A stretch of 64,000 bases of DNA from Lachnospiraceae bacterium (GCA_015056865.1 SVFM01000010.1:1-64000), one strand, 5' to 3'; numbered from the stretch's first letter, positions 17,014 to 26,874 are shown. Program-made: numbers and translations. Notes: a model not told the origin generated them from the letters alone.

Positions 17014-17805
17014 ATGAGATTATGCAGTATAGCCAGCGGGAGCAGCGGGAACTGTGTGTATGTAGGTTCTGAAGCCACCCATCTGCTGGTGGATGTGGGG
17101 ATCAGTGGGAAAAGAGTGGAGGAAGGTTTGGCCACTTTGGAACTGACCGGGGGAGACCTGGATGGGATTCTGATCACCCATGAACATACAGATCATATAG
17201 CAGGACTTTGTGTGATCAGTAAAAAATATCATATTCCCATTTATGCTACCGAAGGAACCATACAGGCCATCCAAAACTGTAAGAATGCACCGGATCCGGA
17301 GTTGTTCCGTCAGATTGCAGCAGATGAGAAGTTTGTGGTCAAGGATCTGACCGTGGCTCCCATGCGCATCTCCCATGACGCTGCGCAGCCGGTTGCATAT
17401 CGAATCGGCTACGGAAACCATAGAGTGGCAGTGTGCACAGATCTGGGTGTCTATAATGATTATACGGTAGAGTGTTTAAAAGGGATGGATGCCTTGCTGC
17501 TTGAGGCCAATCATGACATCAATATGCTGCAGGTGGGTCCCTACCCATATTATTTAAAACAACGTATTTTGGGAGAAAAGGGACATTTGTCCAATGAAAA
17601 TGCAGGCAGACTGCTCAGCAGGGTATTGTGCGACCGCACAAAGGCCGTGGTTCTGGGGCACCTTAGCAAAGAAAATAATCTGCCGGAGCTGGCCTATGAG
17701 GCGGTGCGGATGGAGATCACTATGGGGGATTGTCCCTATAGGGCAGAGGATTTTCAGATGATGGTTGCCAAACGAAGCCAGCCTTCTGAAGTGATAGAAC
17801 TATAA
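17014..17805 (+). CDS. walJ: MBL-fold exonuclease-like hydrolase, YycJ/WalJ family
   Basis: The 263-residue protein opens with MRLCSIASGSSGNC and carries THEHTDH and a later VLGHLSKENN, the signatures of the YycJ/WalJ branch of metallo-beta-lactamase-fold proteins. Bacillus YycJ has been linked to DNA metabolism and cell-wall coordination. The native substrate here cannot be read from sequence. ATG 17014 has GGAAGGAG 5 bases upstream and is preferred to an in-frame start at 16999. It follows coaE by 24 bases. No walRK genes are near. Confidence 0.85.
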   Translation: MRLCSIASGSSGNCVYVGSEATHLLVDVGISGKRVEEGLATLELTGGDLDGILITHEHTDHIAGLCVISKKYHIPIYATEGTIQAIQNCKNAPDPELFRQIAADEKFVVKDLTVAPMRISHDAAQPVAYRIGYGNHRVAVCTDLGVYNDYTVECLKGMDALLLEANHDINMLQVGPYPYYLKQRILGEKGHLSNENAGRLLSRVLCDRTKAVVLGHLSKENNLPELAYEAVRMEITMGDCPYRAEDFQMMVAKRSQPSEVIEL

Positions 17806-17835
17806 ATAATGATACAGAAAATGGAGGAAAAGAAC

Positions 17836-18108
17836 ATGAAGAAAACAATTATCACAGTTGTGGGAAAGGATACAGTAGGTATTATTGCAAAGGTATGTAC
17901 ATATCTTGCGGAGAATCATGTCAATATTCTTGACATTTCCCAGACCATCGTGCAGGGCTTTTTCAACATGATGATGGTGGTAGATGTAAGTGCTATGGAG
18001 AAGCAGCACAGTGAGATGGCAGATGATCTGGAGAGAATCGGTCAGGGAATCGGTGTGATCATTAAATGTCAGAAAGAAGAAATTTTTGACCAGATGCACA
18101 GAATTTAA
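17836..18108 (+). CDS. ACT domain protein (UPF0237)
   Basis: This 90-residue protein is a single ACT domain of the UPF0237 family: MKKTIITVVGKDTVGIIAKV, then NHVNILDISQTIVQGFFNMMMVVD. ACT domains bind small ligands, often amino acids, at dimer interfaces. GGAGG at 17822-17826 lies 9 bases before the ATG, which rules against the longer in-frame start at 17809. It is followed after 29 bases by UPF0210. This pair recurs in Firmicutes and suggests the ACT protein regulates or partners with the UPF0210 product. Confidence 0.88.
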   Translation: MKKTIITVVGKDTVGIIAKVCTYLAENHVNILDISQTIVQGFFNMMMVVDVSAMEKQHSEMADDLERIGQGIGVIIKCQKEEIFDQMHRI

Positions 18109-18137
18109 CAGAAGGAAAAGCTGAGAGGATATAAGGC

Positions 18138-19502
18138 ATGATCAATATATACGAAGTAGCAGAAACCAATAAGATGATCGAGAAAGAAAATCTGGATGTG
18201 CGTACCATTACTTTGGGTATCAGCCTGTTGGATTGCATAGATTCTGATCTGGATCGTCTGAATCAAAAGATTTATGACAAGATTTATCAGGCCGCCAAGG
18301 ACCTGGTAAAAACCGGAGAATTGATTTCCAGGGAGTTCGGTATTCCTATTGTAAACAAGAGAATCTCCGTGACACCCATTGCCCTGATCGGTGGTGCGGC
18401 CTGCAAGAGTGTGGAGGATTTTGCTTCTATTGCAAGTACCTTAGACCGGGTGGCCCATGAGGTAGGGGTAAACTTTATCGGCGGTTATTCCGCACTGGTA
18501 TCCAAGGGTATGACTCCTGCAGATGAGCTGTTGATCCGTTCAATTCCCCTGGCCCTTTCCCGGACAGAGCGGGTGTGCAGTTCTGTGAATCTGGGTTCAA
18601 CCAGAACGGGCATCAACATGGATGCGGTGAAGTTGATGGGAGAAATCATTAAGGAAACTGCAGAATATACCAAGGAACAGGATTCTCTTGGCTGCGCCAA
18701 GCTGGTGGTATTTTGTAATGCACCGGATGACAATCCTTTTATGGCAGGTGCCTTCCACGGTGTAACGGAAGCGGATAAGATCATAAATGTAGGTGTCAGT
18801 GGTCCGGGTGTGGTAAAGACTGCTTTAGAGAAGGTGCGGGGAGAAAATTTTGAGGTGCTCTGCGAAACCATTAAAAAGACTGCGTTTAAGGTGACCCGTG
18901 TGGGACAATTGGTGGCCCAGGAGGCATCTAAAATGCTGAATGTACCTTTTGGAATTGTGGATCTGTCCCTGGCCCCTACACCGGCCATCGGAGATAGTGT
19001 GGCAGATATTTTGTGTGAGATCGGTCTGGAGTATGCAGGTGCACCCGGTACCACAGCAGCACTGGCACTTTTGAACGATCAGGTAAAGAAAGGTGGGGTT
19101 ATGGCATCCTCCTATGTGGGCGGTTTGAGCGGTGCCTTCATTCCTGTCAGTGAAGATCAGGGAATGATCGATGCGGTAGTTGCCGGAGCCCTTACCTTAG
19201 AGAAATTAGAGGCCATGACTTGCGTATGTTCTGTTGGACTTGATATGATTGCAATTCCGGGTGATACAAAGGCTACCACCATTTCCGGAATCATAGCCGA
19301 TGAGATGGCCATTGGAATGGTGAACCAGAAAACCACGGCTGTCCGTGTGATCCCTGTGGTTGGCAAAGGCGTGGGAGAAACCGTTGAATTCGGTGGTTTG
19401 CTTGGCTATGCGCCTATTATGCCTGTGAATCCCTTCTCCTGTGACGCTTTTGTCAACAGAGGCGGAAGGATTCCGGCGCCTATCCACAGTTTTAAGAACT
19501 AA
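18138..19502 (+). CDS. UPF0210 (DUF711, PFL-family) protein
   Basis: The 454-residue protein matches the UPF0210 family throughout: [14 protein letters not shown] at the N-terminus, [50 protein letters not shown] and a glycine-rich C-terminus. Family length is about 450. The family has a fold related to pyruvate formate-lyase-like barrels but no assigned reaction. It pairs with the UPF0237 ACT protein. It converges on tmcAL, with 4 bases between the ends and no terminator seen. Confidence 0.92.
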   Translation: MINIYEVAETNKMIEKENLDVRTITLGISLLDCIDSDLDRLNQKIYDKIYQAAKDLVKTGELISREFGIPIVNKRISVTPIALIGGAACKSVEDFASIASTLDRVAHEVGVNFIGGYSALVSKGMTPADELLIRSIPLALSRTERVCSSVNLGSTRTGINMDAVKLMGEIIKETAEYTKEQDSLGCAKLVVFCNAPDDNPFMAGAFHGVTEADKIINVGVSGPGVVKTALEKVRGENFEVLCETIKKTAFKVTRVGQLVAQEASKMLNVPFGIVDLSLAPTPAIGDSVADILCEIGLEYAGAPGTTAALALLNDQVKKGGVMASSYVGGLSGAFIPVSEDQGMIDAVVAGALTLEKLEAMTCVCSVGLDMIAIPGDTKATTISGIIADEMAIGMVNQKTTAVRVIPVVGKGVGETVEFGGLLGYAPIMPVNPFSCDAFVNRGGRIPAPIHSFKN

Positions 19503-19506
19503 TATC

Positions 19507-20733
19507 TTATAGTTTCACGATCTGTCGCCGGTATTCGTTGGGCATGGGACCGCCGAATTTATGTCTGACCACTGCGTCATAGAGGTGGTCAGCTCTGACA
19601 GCGGCTTCCAGTGCAGACAGCGCATGAGGGGAAAGAATCTTGTGGGCATCTGCCAGTTTGGAGATCAGTGGAATGGCAGAAGTCTCCTTGATGGCGCTAA
19701 GCAACGGCAAGGCGTCCTGACGAAAGCCTAGGATACGAGCGTAGGGCACGTTTTCACTGGGGGAGGAACAGGGGGAATCCTGGCAGGTTTGTTGTAATAA
19801 AATGTGAAGCAGACTGCGGCAGATCCGGGAATGGGTCAATTCTTTGCTCTTGAGCACCTGTACGAATTCGCTGAATGTGGTGTATTCCGGCAGGTGCTTT
19901 ATGATTTTGTCTGCAAGGGCAGCTGACACATCCCAGTAGTTTTTCAGAGACTGGGATGTTTCATTTAGAAGACGAGCCTGTAAAAGCAAAGAAAAGTCTT
20001 CCGGAGAAATGGGGAAACAACGGTGCCAGTGTTGCCTAAGCAGCTGGGATTCCCAGTCTGGCAGTTGGTCAGTGACAGTTTCCGGTGAGGTGCCTTCCAG
20101 AAGGGCCTTTCGGATAGCAGTAGCGCTGCTGTGGCTGTTGGAACAGAGTGCTTCCTCGTAATAAAAGGCCCCTTCTCTCAGGACTGTTACAGGGACAATG
20201 GAGCTGCTTTTTCTTTGCAGGGCTTTGCAGTATTCCACGCCCAGTCGGTCATTAGGGGTGCTTAAAGGAGAGTTTTCCTCCATGCATTCTTCATAGGCTG
20301 CCGCCTGGGCAGCGGGATAAGAGAGACCATCCGCCAAATACTTTTGGAGGATTTGGCTGTACCTGGGCTGCTCGGGTGTAAGCAGGGAGGCGGCTCGGAT
20401 CAGAGATTGTACATTTCCGGATTCACTTCCGAAGCAAAGGCAGTCTACGATCCCCAGCTGATCCAACAAGGATACACCGCCCCAGGCAAAATATTCTGCG
20501 CTTCCGTCAGCCCAGGGCAGAGGAAGTTCCAGAACCAGATCGGCACCGCCGCGCAGTGCAAGCTCTGTGCGCAGGTATTTATCCATGATGGCAGGCAGGC
20601 CTCGCTGCACATAATTTCCGCTCATGACGACGACGATGTAATCTGCATTTGTGACGGCCCGGGCCTTCGTTATATGATATTGATGGCCTGTGTGGAAGGG
20701 ATTATATTCTGCAATGATTCCGGTTACTTTCAT
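19507..20733 (-). CDS. tmcAL: tRNA(Met) cytidine acetate ligase
   Basis: TmcAL acetylates C34 of elongator tRNA-Met using acetate and ATP. The 408 residues begin with the nucleotidyltransferase signature GIIAEYNPFHTGHQYH (HTGH at 14-17) and continue with MSGNYVQRGLPA and GADLVLELP, typical of the YlbM family. AAGAGG is 6 bases before the ATG. It is divergent from pta. The neighbourhood is suggestive because the enzyme consumes acetate and ATP, the products of AckA, but such adjacency alone proves nothing. Confidence 0.92.
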   Translation of the reverse strand: MKVTGIIAEYNPFHTGHQYHITKARAVTNADYIVVVMSGNYVQRGLPAIMDKYLRTELALRGGADLVLELPLPWADGSAEYFAWGGVSLLDQLGIVDCLCFGSESGNVQSLIRAASLLTPEQPRYSQILQKYLADGLSYPAAQAAAYEECMEENSPLSTPNDRLGVEYCKALQRKSSSIVPVTVLREGAFYYEEALCSNSHSSATAIRKALLEGTSPETVTDQLPDWESQLLRQHWHRCFPISPEDFSLLLQARLLNETSQSLKNYWDVSAALADKIIKHLPEYTTFSEFVQVLKSKELTHSRICRSLLHILLQQTCQDSPCSSPSENVPYARILGFRQDALPLLSAIKETSAIPLISKLADAHKILSPHALSALEAAVRADHLYDAVVRHKFGGPMPNEYRRQIVKL

Positions 20734-20761
20734 AGGTGCCTCTTTCTGATCTAAGCTACGT

Positions 20762-20783
20762 ATTGTTCTGAATTATGAACAAT
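20762..20783 (+). repeat. Inverted repeat in the tmcAL-pta divergent region
   Basis: ATTGTTC (20762-20768) and GAACAAT (20777-20783) form 7-bp perfect arms around 8 bases. The repeat lies between divergent genes and upstream of the pta promoter, so it may be an operator. The T-rich tract after it could also make it part of a terminator reading rightwards. Confidence 0.4.
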
Positions 20784-20800
20784 CCGGGGGCTTTTTTTTC

Positions 20801-20829
20801 TTGTATACAAAATCTTATTTTAGTATAAT
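20801..20829 (+). promoter_or_regulatory. Promoter of pta-ackA
   Basis: TTGTAT (20801-20806), 17 bases, TATAAT (20824-20829). The predicted start near 20836 leaves a roughly 50-base leader before the GTG at 20886. Confidence 0.8.
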
Positions 20830-20885
20830 ATAAACAAGAAAAAATGCAAAGAGAAAAATAGTTATTGTATGAAAGGAGAATCAGA

Positions 20886-21887
20886 GTGTCATATATTGAT
20901 AGGATTAAGGACAGAGCCCGTTTGGATAAAAAGACGATCGTGCTGCCGGAGTCTAACGACAAAAGAACATTGATCGCGGCTGCAAAGATCATTGAAGAAG
21001 GCATTGCAGACATCATCATGATAGGAGATGAGGAGAAGATCATGGATGGTGCCGGCTGGCTGGAAGTAGATTTGGATAAAGTAATGGTGATCAATCCCAA
21101 GACCACATCCAAGCTGGATGAATATGTTAATTTATTATATGAGACCCGTAAATCAAAGGGGATGACGCTTGAAAAGGCACGTGAAATCCTGCTGACAGAC
21201 TACCTGACGTTCGGTATTGTCATGGTAAAGAATAATGATGCGGACGGCATGGTGGCAGGTGCCTGTCACTCTACAGCAGATACTTTGAGACCTGCTCTGC
21301 AGATATTAAAGACTGCCCCGGGAGTAAAATTGGTTTCCGCATTTTTTGTCATGGATACGCAGTTCAAGGATCAGGGAGAGGACGGTACGCTTATCTTTGC
21401 GGACTGTGGCTTAAATCAGGATCCTACGCCCGAGGAACTGGCAGCCATTGCCGATACTTCAGCCAGAAGTTTTAAGGCCCTGATAGGGCCCAAGCCTGTG
21501 ATCGCTATGCTGTCTCATTCCACAAAGGGCAGTGCAAAGCATCCACTGGTGGACAAGGTGGTTGAGGCGGTAAGGATCGCCCATGAACAGTATCCCAGTC
21601 TGGTATTGGATGGCGAGTTACAGCCGGATGCAGCTTTGGTTCCCCGGGTGGCAAAGACAAAGGCGCCGGGAAGCTCCGTGGCAGGCAGAGCGAATGTTTT
21701 AATCTTCCCAAACCTGGACGCAGGAAATATAGGTTATAAGCTGGTAGAGCGTTTGGGCGGCGCGCAGGCCTATGGACCTATGCTGCAGGGCATTGCAAAA
21801 CCTGTAAATGATTTATCCAGAGGCTGTTCCTGGGAAGACATCGTAGGTGTAGTAGCCCTTACCGCTGTACAGGCACAACTTGTCTAA
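20886..21887 (+). CDS. pta: Phosphate acetyltransferase
   Basis: Pta converts acetyl-CoA and phosphate to acetyl phosphate, the first half of the acetate pathway that yields ATP in fermentation. The 333 residues form the short single-domain PTA_PTB type: [54 protein letters not shown] and [16 protein letters not shown]. The start is a GTG at 20886 with AAAGGAG 7 bases upstream. An in-frame upstream ATG lacks such a site. The stop TAA shares two bases with the structured element leading to ackA. Confidence 0.96.
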   Translation: MSYIDRIKDRARLDKKTIVLPESNDKRTLIAAAKIIEEGIADIIMIGDEEKIMDGAGWLEVDLDKVMVINPKTTSKLDEYVNLLYETRKSKGMTLEKAREILLTDYLTFGIVMVKNNDADGMVAGACHSTADTLRPALQILKTAPGVKLVSAFFVMDTQFKDQGEDGTLIFADCGLNQDPTPEELAAIADTSARSFKALIGPKPVIAMLSHSTKGSAKHPLVDKVVEAVRIAHEQYPSLVLDGELQPDAALVPRVAKTKAPGSSVAGRANVLIFPNLDAGNIGYKLVERLGGAQAYGPMLQGIAKPVNDLSRGCSWEDIVGVVALTAVQAQLV

Positions 21888-22022
21888 CGTTCAGAGCCAA
21901 GCGGATTTTTTCGCAATGCACTGCGGATGCTTGCATACGCAAGTGCGTTGAGGTAAAAATCCATTTGGCGGATACGCCACAACGAGGAAACGCAAAGCGT
22001 TTTCGAGGTGGCTCTGAACGTT
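21886..22022 (+). repeat. 137-bp structured inverted-repeat element between pta and ackA
   Basis: Perfect 14-bp terminal inverted repeats, AACGTTCAGAGCCA (21886-21899) and its complement (22009-22022), enclose further pairings: CCAAGCGGATTTTT with AAAAATCCATTTGG (12 of 14), CAATGCAC with GTGCGTTG, and hairpins CTTGC-ATAC-GCAAG, TGGCG-GATA-CGCCA and AAACGC-AAA-GCGTTT. Virtually every segment pairs, giving a multi-branched RNA or cruciform. The left repeat begins within the pta stop codon and the right one ends 24 bases before the ackA ribosome-binding site. It has the look of a small non-coding mobile repeat (MITE-like) or of a structured RNA inside the operon. No other copy is in the window. 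Confidence 0.75.
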
Positions 22023-22061
22023 GTTGAAATAGTAAAAAATTTCCAAGAAAGGAATAAAAAA

Positions 22062-23264
22062 ATGAATATATTAGTTATCAATTGCGGCAGTTCATCTTTA
22101 AAGTTCCAACTGATCGATGCCCAGACAGAGCAGCTGGCAGCAAAAGGTCTTTGTGAGAGAATCGGTATTGAGGGAAGCAGGATTGTTTACACTCCTGCAG
22201 GAGGCGTAAAGGAGATCAAGGAAGCCCCCATGGCGAATCACACAGATGCCATTCGTTATGTGCTGGAAGCACTGACCAACGAGAAGACAGGTGTGGTAAA
22301 GAGCTTGGATGAGATCGGCGCTGTAGGCCATCGTCTGGTGCACGGTGGTGAGAAATTTGCCGGTTCTACTGTGATCACAGATGAGGTGATTCAGGCCATC
22401 GAAGAGTGTAATGATCTTGCGCCTTTGCATAATCCGGCCAATCTGATCGGAATCAGTGCATGTAAGGAGCTGATGCCTAATACCCCCATGGCTGGTATTT
22501 TTGATACAGCGTTCCATCAGACTATGCCGAAGAAGGCTTATCTGTACGGGATTCCTTATGAATATTACGAGAAGTATCGGATCAGAAGATACGGTTTCCA
22601 CGGAACCAGCCATTCTTATGTTTCCAAAAGAGCGGCTGAAGTGCTGGGCAGAAACTATGAAGATCTGAAGATCATTGTATGCCATTTGGGCAACGGAGCC
22701 AGCGTTTCTGCAGTGATGAACGGTAAATGTGTGGATACTTCCATGGGTATGACTCCTTTGGAGGGACTGATCATGGGCACCAGAAGTGGTGATATTGATC
22801 CTGCTATCATTGAGTTTATTGCGCATAAAGAGAATAAGACCATTGATGAGGTTATGGCAATCTTGAACAAGAAGTCCGGTGTGCTGGGGTTGTCTGATAA
22901 TCTTTCTTCTGATTTCCGGGATCTGGAAGATGCTTATCCTCAGGGCAATGTCAGAGCAGTGGAGGCAATGGATTGTTTTGCTTATAGAGTGGCAAAATAT
23001 ATCGGTGCTTACGCAGCAGCCATGAATGGAGTGGATGTGATCTGCTTTACAGCCGGCGTGGGTGAGAACAGCAGCTTTACCCGGGAACTGATCTGCAACA
23101 ATTACCTGGGCTATCTGGGAGTAAAGCTGGATGATGAGGCAAATCAGAAGAGGGGTGAGGATATCACCATCAGTACGCCTGATTCCAAAACCACAGTTAT
23201 GGTGATTCCTACCAATGAGGAGTTGGCTATTGCCAGAGAGACTTATCGGTTGACCAGGCAATAA
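22062..23264 (+). CDS. ackA: Acetate kinase
   Basis: AckA transfers phosphate from acetyl phosphate to ADP, making acetate and ATP. The 400-residue protein has the family signatures MNILVINCGSSSLKFQLID at the start, IFDTAFHQTMP, RRYGFHGTSHSYVS, CHLGNGASVSA and CFTAGVGENSS. AAGAAAGGA precedes the ATG at 22062 by about 8 bases. An in-frame upstream ATG at 22008 lies inside the structured element and is unlikely. It shares the pta transcript across that element and is closed by a strong terminator. Confidence 0.97.
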   Translation: MNILVINCGSSSLKFQLIDAQTEQLAAKGLCERIGIEGSRIVYTPAGGVKEIKEAPMANHTDAIRYVLEALTNEKTGVVKSLDEIGAVGHRLVHGGEKFAGSTVITDEVIQAIEECNDLAPLHNPANLIGISACKELMPNTPMAGIFDTAFHQTMPKKAYLYGIPYEYYEKYRIRRYGFHGTSHSYVSKRAAEVLGRNYEDLKIIVCHLGNGASVSAVMNGKCVDTSMGMTPLEGLIMGTRSGDIDPAIIEFIAHKENKTIDEVMAILNKKSGVLGLSDNLSSDFRDLEDAYPQGNVRAVEAMDCFAYRVAKYIGAYAAAMNGVDVICFTAGVGENSSFTRELICNNYLGYLGVKLDDEANQKRGEDITISTPDSKTTVMVIPTNEELAIARETYRLTRQ

Positions 23265-23309
23265 AAGGAAACTTCAAACAATATATTGGGGGACTGTAAA
23301 AGTCTAAAG

Positions 23310-23345
23310 AAAAATTGCTTAGACCGTGAGGTTTAAGCAATTTTT
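23310..23345 (+). terminator. Rho-independent terminator of pta-ackA
   Basis: AAAAATTGCTTAGACC (23310-23325), a GTGA tetraloop and GGTTTAAGCAATTTTT (23330-23345) form a 16-bp stem with one G-U pair. It is strong and, being A-rich upstream and T-rich downstream, could work in both directions. Confidence 0.92.
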
Positions 23346-23386
23346 GGTATACTCAAATGCTCTTTAATATAAAAGACAGGAATCGG

Positions 23387-23415
23387 TTGTGCCCAATAAA
23401 AACATGTTTTATAAT
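23387..23415 (+). promoter_or_regulatory. Promoter of the large surface-type protein
   Basis: TTGTGC (23387-23392), 17 bases, TATAAT (23410-23415). The start point near 23422 gives a leader of about 60 bases. Confidence 0.7.
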
Positions 23416-23481
23416 ATATGCAAAGGCAATAGATGAGAATTTGGTGTAAAGGCATAGAAAACATAGAAAGAGGAGAGCATG

Positions 23482-26004
23482 ATGAAGGACCGAAAGAAAC
23501 TGGGGCTTGTCCTGGGTGCTGTGGTTACAGTGGGATTGATCATTGTGGGGATTATTGCGCTGGAAAAGGGAAAGGATCAGCCAGAAGAGACAACGCAGGA
23601 AACACCGGATCTTACCGCAGAAGAAACAGAGAAGTTGCTGGAAGAAGCCTTCACTAAGACTATTCACGATTTTCCGGATCATTTAATTGATAATCTGGAT
23701 GATCAGGAGGACACCAATTTTGTGGTGTACGCGGAGGGTGTAAAACGGGTGACCACAGATGGTGAAAGCAATATTATTATGAAGGTAAATAAGACGCTGC
23801 GACAGTATGTCATTGCCAATCCGGATGAACAAATAACCTCTCTGGAGAAAGATGATGTGTTCTTTATGGATCCCTCTGTGCAGTATGGACCTGGCATTTC
23901 TGTGAAAGTAGAAAGTATGGAATTACAGGAGGATCAGGTTGTCATCACCGGAGGAGAGATGACGTTGGATAAACTGATCGAATATGCAGATGTGGATATG
24001 ATGTTATCTCCGGATGAGGTATATATCCAAGTGGCAGAGGACGGTGTAGATGCAGTAGTTACAGAGGAAACAAACGATCATTGGAAATTAGATATTTCTG
24101 ATGAAGAAATTCAGGCGATGATGGGAGAACTGCAGTCAGGATCATCAACTGGTGGTGCGGAGAATACCGGCGTATCAGCGGAGGAAGAAAATAATTCGGA
24201 AAGCAACTGGTTTCAGGATATTTATGAGGCGATCTCTTTAGAGGACGAATGGGATATATTTGCACTGGAGTCGGGGGATAGTTTTTCGTTTAGACGAGGA
24301 CGTTTTTCGGCGAATGGATCAGTGCGTTTTCAGACCTCTAAGATCCACGTTGTATATCGATATTCGCCAGTGGTAAATATCTGGCATTTTTCAGTGGACG
24401 GGGATATCAATGCTTCCTTTAAGGCAAGCTTGGAAGGAAAAATCGGTATCAGCAATGTGGAAGTTATGAAGTTTCCACCGATAATATATCCGTTGGCAGG
24501 TCCTATCGTATTAACGTGTGACTTTTCGCCCACTATGGATGCTACGGTGTCGTTAGGAGCCAGCACTGGAGCGTTTGTGTCGTGTCATACAAATGCATCG
24601 GCATATGTTTGGAATGGAATACCGTTCGTTGATGAATGTAATACATGGATCCTGGATCAGGATGTAAATTATTCGATAGCAGAGATTAATGGCAGACTGG
24701 CAATGAACTTTCTCAATGTAGACGTGGATTTAGGTGTGCCGATGTTGGCAGAATTAAGTACCAAAGTGAGTGCCGGCACAGAGTGGAAAGGAACATTGAA
24801 AAAACCTTCCTGGACAGGAACCGGCGAAGAATCCATCCATGACTGCGAAGCATGTGTGGATGGACAGGCACAGGCATTTTTGCGTACCGATATAGCCATT
24901 GATGTCGATAAACTGCTGGGCAAAGGTAAGGAGCTGGGCAGATTGTCCTGGACGCCTTTTAACATGCCGATTACATTGCCAAGTCCATATGATAAGTTCT
25001 ATGTTTCCTTCATGGACCAACAAGATCCCGAATTTGGGTTTGGGAAATGTCCTCATCACAGATGGCGTACGGATGTCAAGGTACTGAGAGAAGGAAACCG
25101 GAAACCGGTGCCGGAAGAGGTGGTAAAAGTTATTTGGGCAGACGGCAATGAAGAACTGGAAGTTACCGATGAGCACGGTGAATTGACTATCTACCTGCCT
25201 AAAGGTGATAACTTGCTCAGTGCCGAAGAGGAAGAGTTTCATCTGCGTGGTAAGGCACATGCTGTGATCGAAGATGAACCCATCGAAGTGGAATTGTTGT
25301 TAGGCGGCGGTGATTTGCACATTATTTTTGCAGAACAGGAGCAAGATCCGCAGATTGATGAATATGATACGAATTCCTGGTATGAATTGCAGAGCAAATT
25401 GATCGATCTGTATCCGGAGGCTCAGTGGTACTATAGATTCACTCCAGAGGAACTTTGTGCTAATGGAAACGTGGAGCCAGGAGATATCGTTTTGGATGTC
25501 ACCTATGATGCGCCTCACACTGATAATGGCCGTTGGGATGACGATTATTTGGAAGACGGTGACAACAGCAATATTTGGGGAGAAGGCGGCGGATGGATCT
25601 ATACCGGCGGCTATCGGATTTGCAAAGATCAGGACAGTGGTGAAATTATACCAAAAATGACCTTTGGCCTTAGTGTCAGCTATGATCCGGCTCGGAAGGC
25701 CTATTTGAGAAGTCCTCAGATATCGTCAGAACCGTATATTGTTCGTGCTTTCCAAGATGTATCCGGTTTCTATAATGACGAATATTTGTTGATCGGATAC
25801 GGTCCTCGTGAAGAAGGCAGAGAAACATGGAACGAAGAAGAAAAGCATATTCAGACGGATTATACGTACGATACGGAAGTGATCTATAGGATTCCCTGGG
25901 AGAGAACTCATCTCCCTTCTCTGGTAGAGGAGTATCTTCCGCAGTTTGTAGGAGCCATGATGGATAATTGGGATTTGGATCAGATCATGGTGTCGTGGAA
26001 CTGA
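23482..26004 (+). CDS. Large membrane-anchored extracellular protein of unknown function
   Basis: The 840-residue protein has one N-terminal membrane segment (about residues 7-26), then a long acidic, beta-rich region presumably outside the cell. There is a Ser/Gly/Glu linker near 215-240, an HDCEACVDGQ segment, a CPHHRWRTDVKVLREG segment and, after it, a region with the rhythm of a carboxypeptidase-regulatory or CnaB-like beta sandwich (VTDEHGELTIYLPKGDN). No catalytic motif was recognised. AGGAG is 6 bases before ATG 23482 and only 3 before ATG 23479, so the later one is preferred. It is monocistronic and its stop abuts the stop of the convergent lysR gene with no spacer. The CDS is real, the role unknown. 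Confidence 0.8.
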   Translation: MKDRKKLGLVLGAVVTVGLIIVGIIALEKGKDQPEETTQETPDLTAEETEKLLEEAFTKTIHDFPDHLIDNLDDQEDTNFVVYAEGVKRVTTDGESNIIMKVNKTLRQYVIANPDEQITSLEKDDVFFMDPSVQYGPGISVKVESMELQEDQVVITGGEMTLDKLIEYADVDMMLSPDEVYIQVAEDGVDAVVTEETNDHWKLDISDEEIQAMMGELQSGSSTGGAENTGVSAEEENNSESNWFQDIYEAISLEDEWDIFALESGDSFSFRRGRFSANGSVRFQTSKIHVVYRYSPVVNIWHFSVDGDINASFKASLEGKIGISNVEVMKFPPIIYPLAGPIVLTCDFSPTMDATVSLGASTGAFVSCHTNASAYVWNGIPFVDECNTWILDQDVNYSIAEINGRLAMNFLNVDVDLGVPMLAELSTKVSAGTEWKGTLKKPSWTGTGEESIHDCEACVDGQAQAFLRTDIAIDVDKLLGKGKELGRLSWTPFNMPITLPSPYDKFYVSFMDQQDPEFGFGKCPHHRWRTDVKVLREGNRKPVPEEVVKVIWADGNEELEVTDEHGELTIYLPKGDNLLSAEEEEFHLRGKAHAVIEDEPIEVELLLGGGDLHIIFAEQEQDPQIDEYDTNSWYELQSKLIDLYPEAQWYYRFTPEELCANGNVEPGDIVLDVTYDAPHTDNGRWDDDYLEDGDNSNIWGEGGGWIYTGGYRICKDQDSGEIIPKMTFGLSVSYDPARKAYLRSPQISSEPYIVRAFQDVSGFYNDEYLLIGYGPREEGRETWNEEEKHIQTDYTYDTEVIYRIPWERTHLPSLVEEYLPQFVGAMMDNWDLDQIMVSWN

Positions 26005-26874
26005 TCAAACACATAAATTTGAAAGATCATTTTCCCTCACCCGACGTAAAACCTCTAAAAACGACTTCACGGACTTAGAGTGCTGGGAGGGATTCCAATA
26101 TACATAAGTGGTCCTTGTTAGGTTATGGAAGGTGCGGCAAACCAGATTTTCGGAGAACTGTCCCTTCCAAGAGGAGAGGGGAACAAAACCGATTCCAAGG
26201 CCCATCTCGATATATTGGCGTATGTAGTAGGGATCATCACACTGGATGGCGATCTGTGGCGTAAAACCGGCCTGAGCACAGAATTTTTGAGTTATGCGAT
26301 ACAAGCTGCCGTCTGAAAGCATGGTGATGAAATTTTCCCGGGACAGGTCGCTGATCCGCAAATCCTCTTGAAGAGCAAGGGGATGTTCTTTGTGAAAAGC
26401 AACAGCGATATTTTCCGTCAGAAGAATTTGGCGGTGGTATTTGATATCCGAAATATCCTGGTCTGAAATGATCAGGTCGTATTCTTCCTCCGATGAGGGG
26501 CCGTGAAGAAGGACAAAATGTACATCCGGATGCTGGAGGCTGAATTCTTTTATGGCTGTGGAAACCAGTCTTCGGTTGCATAAAATTTGAATACGAATCT
26601 CTCCGGACATGTTTTTCTGGCTGTCTGTGAGTTTTTGGGCCACTTCGCTTAGTAGTCGGTCGGATTCCCTAACAGATGTATAAAACATTTGTCCGTTACT
26701 ATTCAGAGAGATTTTGTTCGCACGGCGGTCAAACAATAAAACCCCAAGTTCCTTTTCCAATCGTTTTATGCTTTGCGAGATGGCGGATGGTGGAACCGTA
26801 AATTTCTTTGCGGTTTTGGAGAAATTTTGTGTTTCAGCAGCACTGATAAAATATTTTAACTGTAGTAATTCCAT
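26005..26874 (-). CDS. LysR-family transcriptional regulator
   Basis: The 289-residue protein has the LysR helix-turn-helix (LQLKYFISAAETQNFSKTAKKF, then PPSAISQSIKRLEKELGVLLFDR) and a C-terminal periplasmic-binding-like effector domain. It is divergent from the second ceramidase-like gene, the standard LysR-target geometry, so it most likely controls that gene and itself through the 133-base shared region. A minus-strand TATAAT at 26915-26910 lacks a good -35. The effector is unknown, possibly the substrate or product of the hydrolase. Confidence 0.92.
   Translation of the reverse strand: MELLQLKYFISAAETQNFSKTAKKFTVPPSAISQSIKRLEKELGVLLFDRRANKISLNSNGQMFYTSVRESDRLLSEVAQKLTDSQKNMSGEIRIQILCNRRLVSTAIKEFSLQHPDVHFVLLHGPSSEEEYDLIISDQDISDIKYHRQILLTENIAVAFHKEHPLALQEDLRISDLSRENFITMLSDGSLYRITQKFCAQAGFTPQIAIQCDDPYYIRQYIEMGLGIGFVPLSSWKGQFSENLVCRTFHNLTRTTYVYWNPSQHSKSVKSFLEVLRRVRENDLSNLCV

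Noticed and set aside
21884-22081. 65-codon minus-strand frame over the pta-ackA element
   Set aside because: The sequence is explained by nested inverted repeats; no ribosome-binding site and no protein-like pattern.
22098-23261. 387-codon open frame on the minus strand across ackA
   Set aside because: It is antisense to a certain acetate kinase, has no ribosome-binding site and its composition follows the ackA codons.
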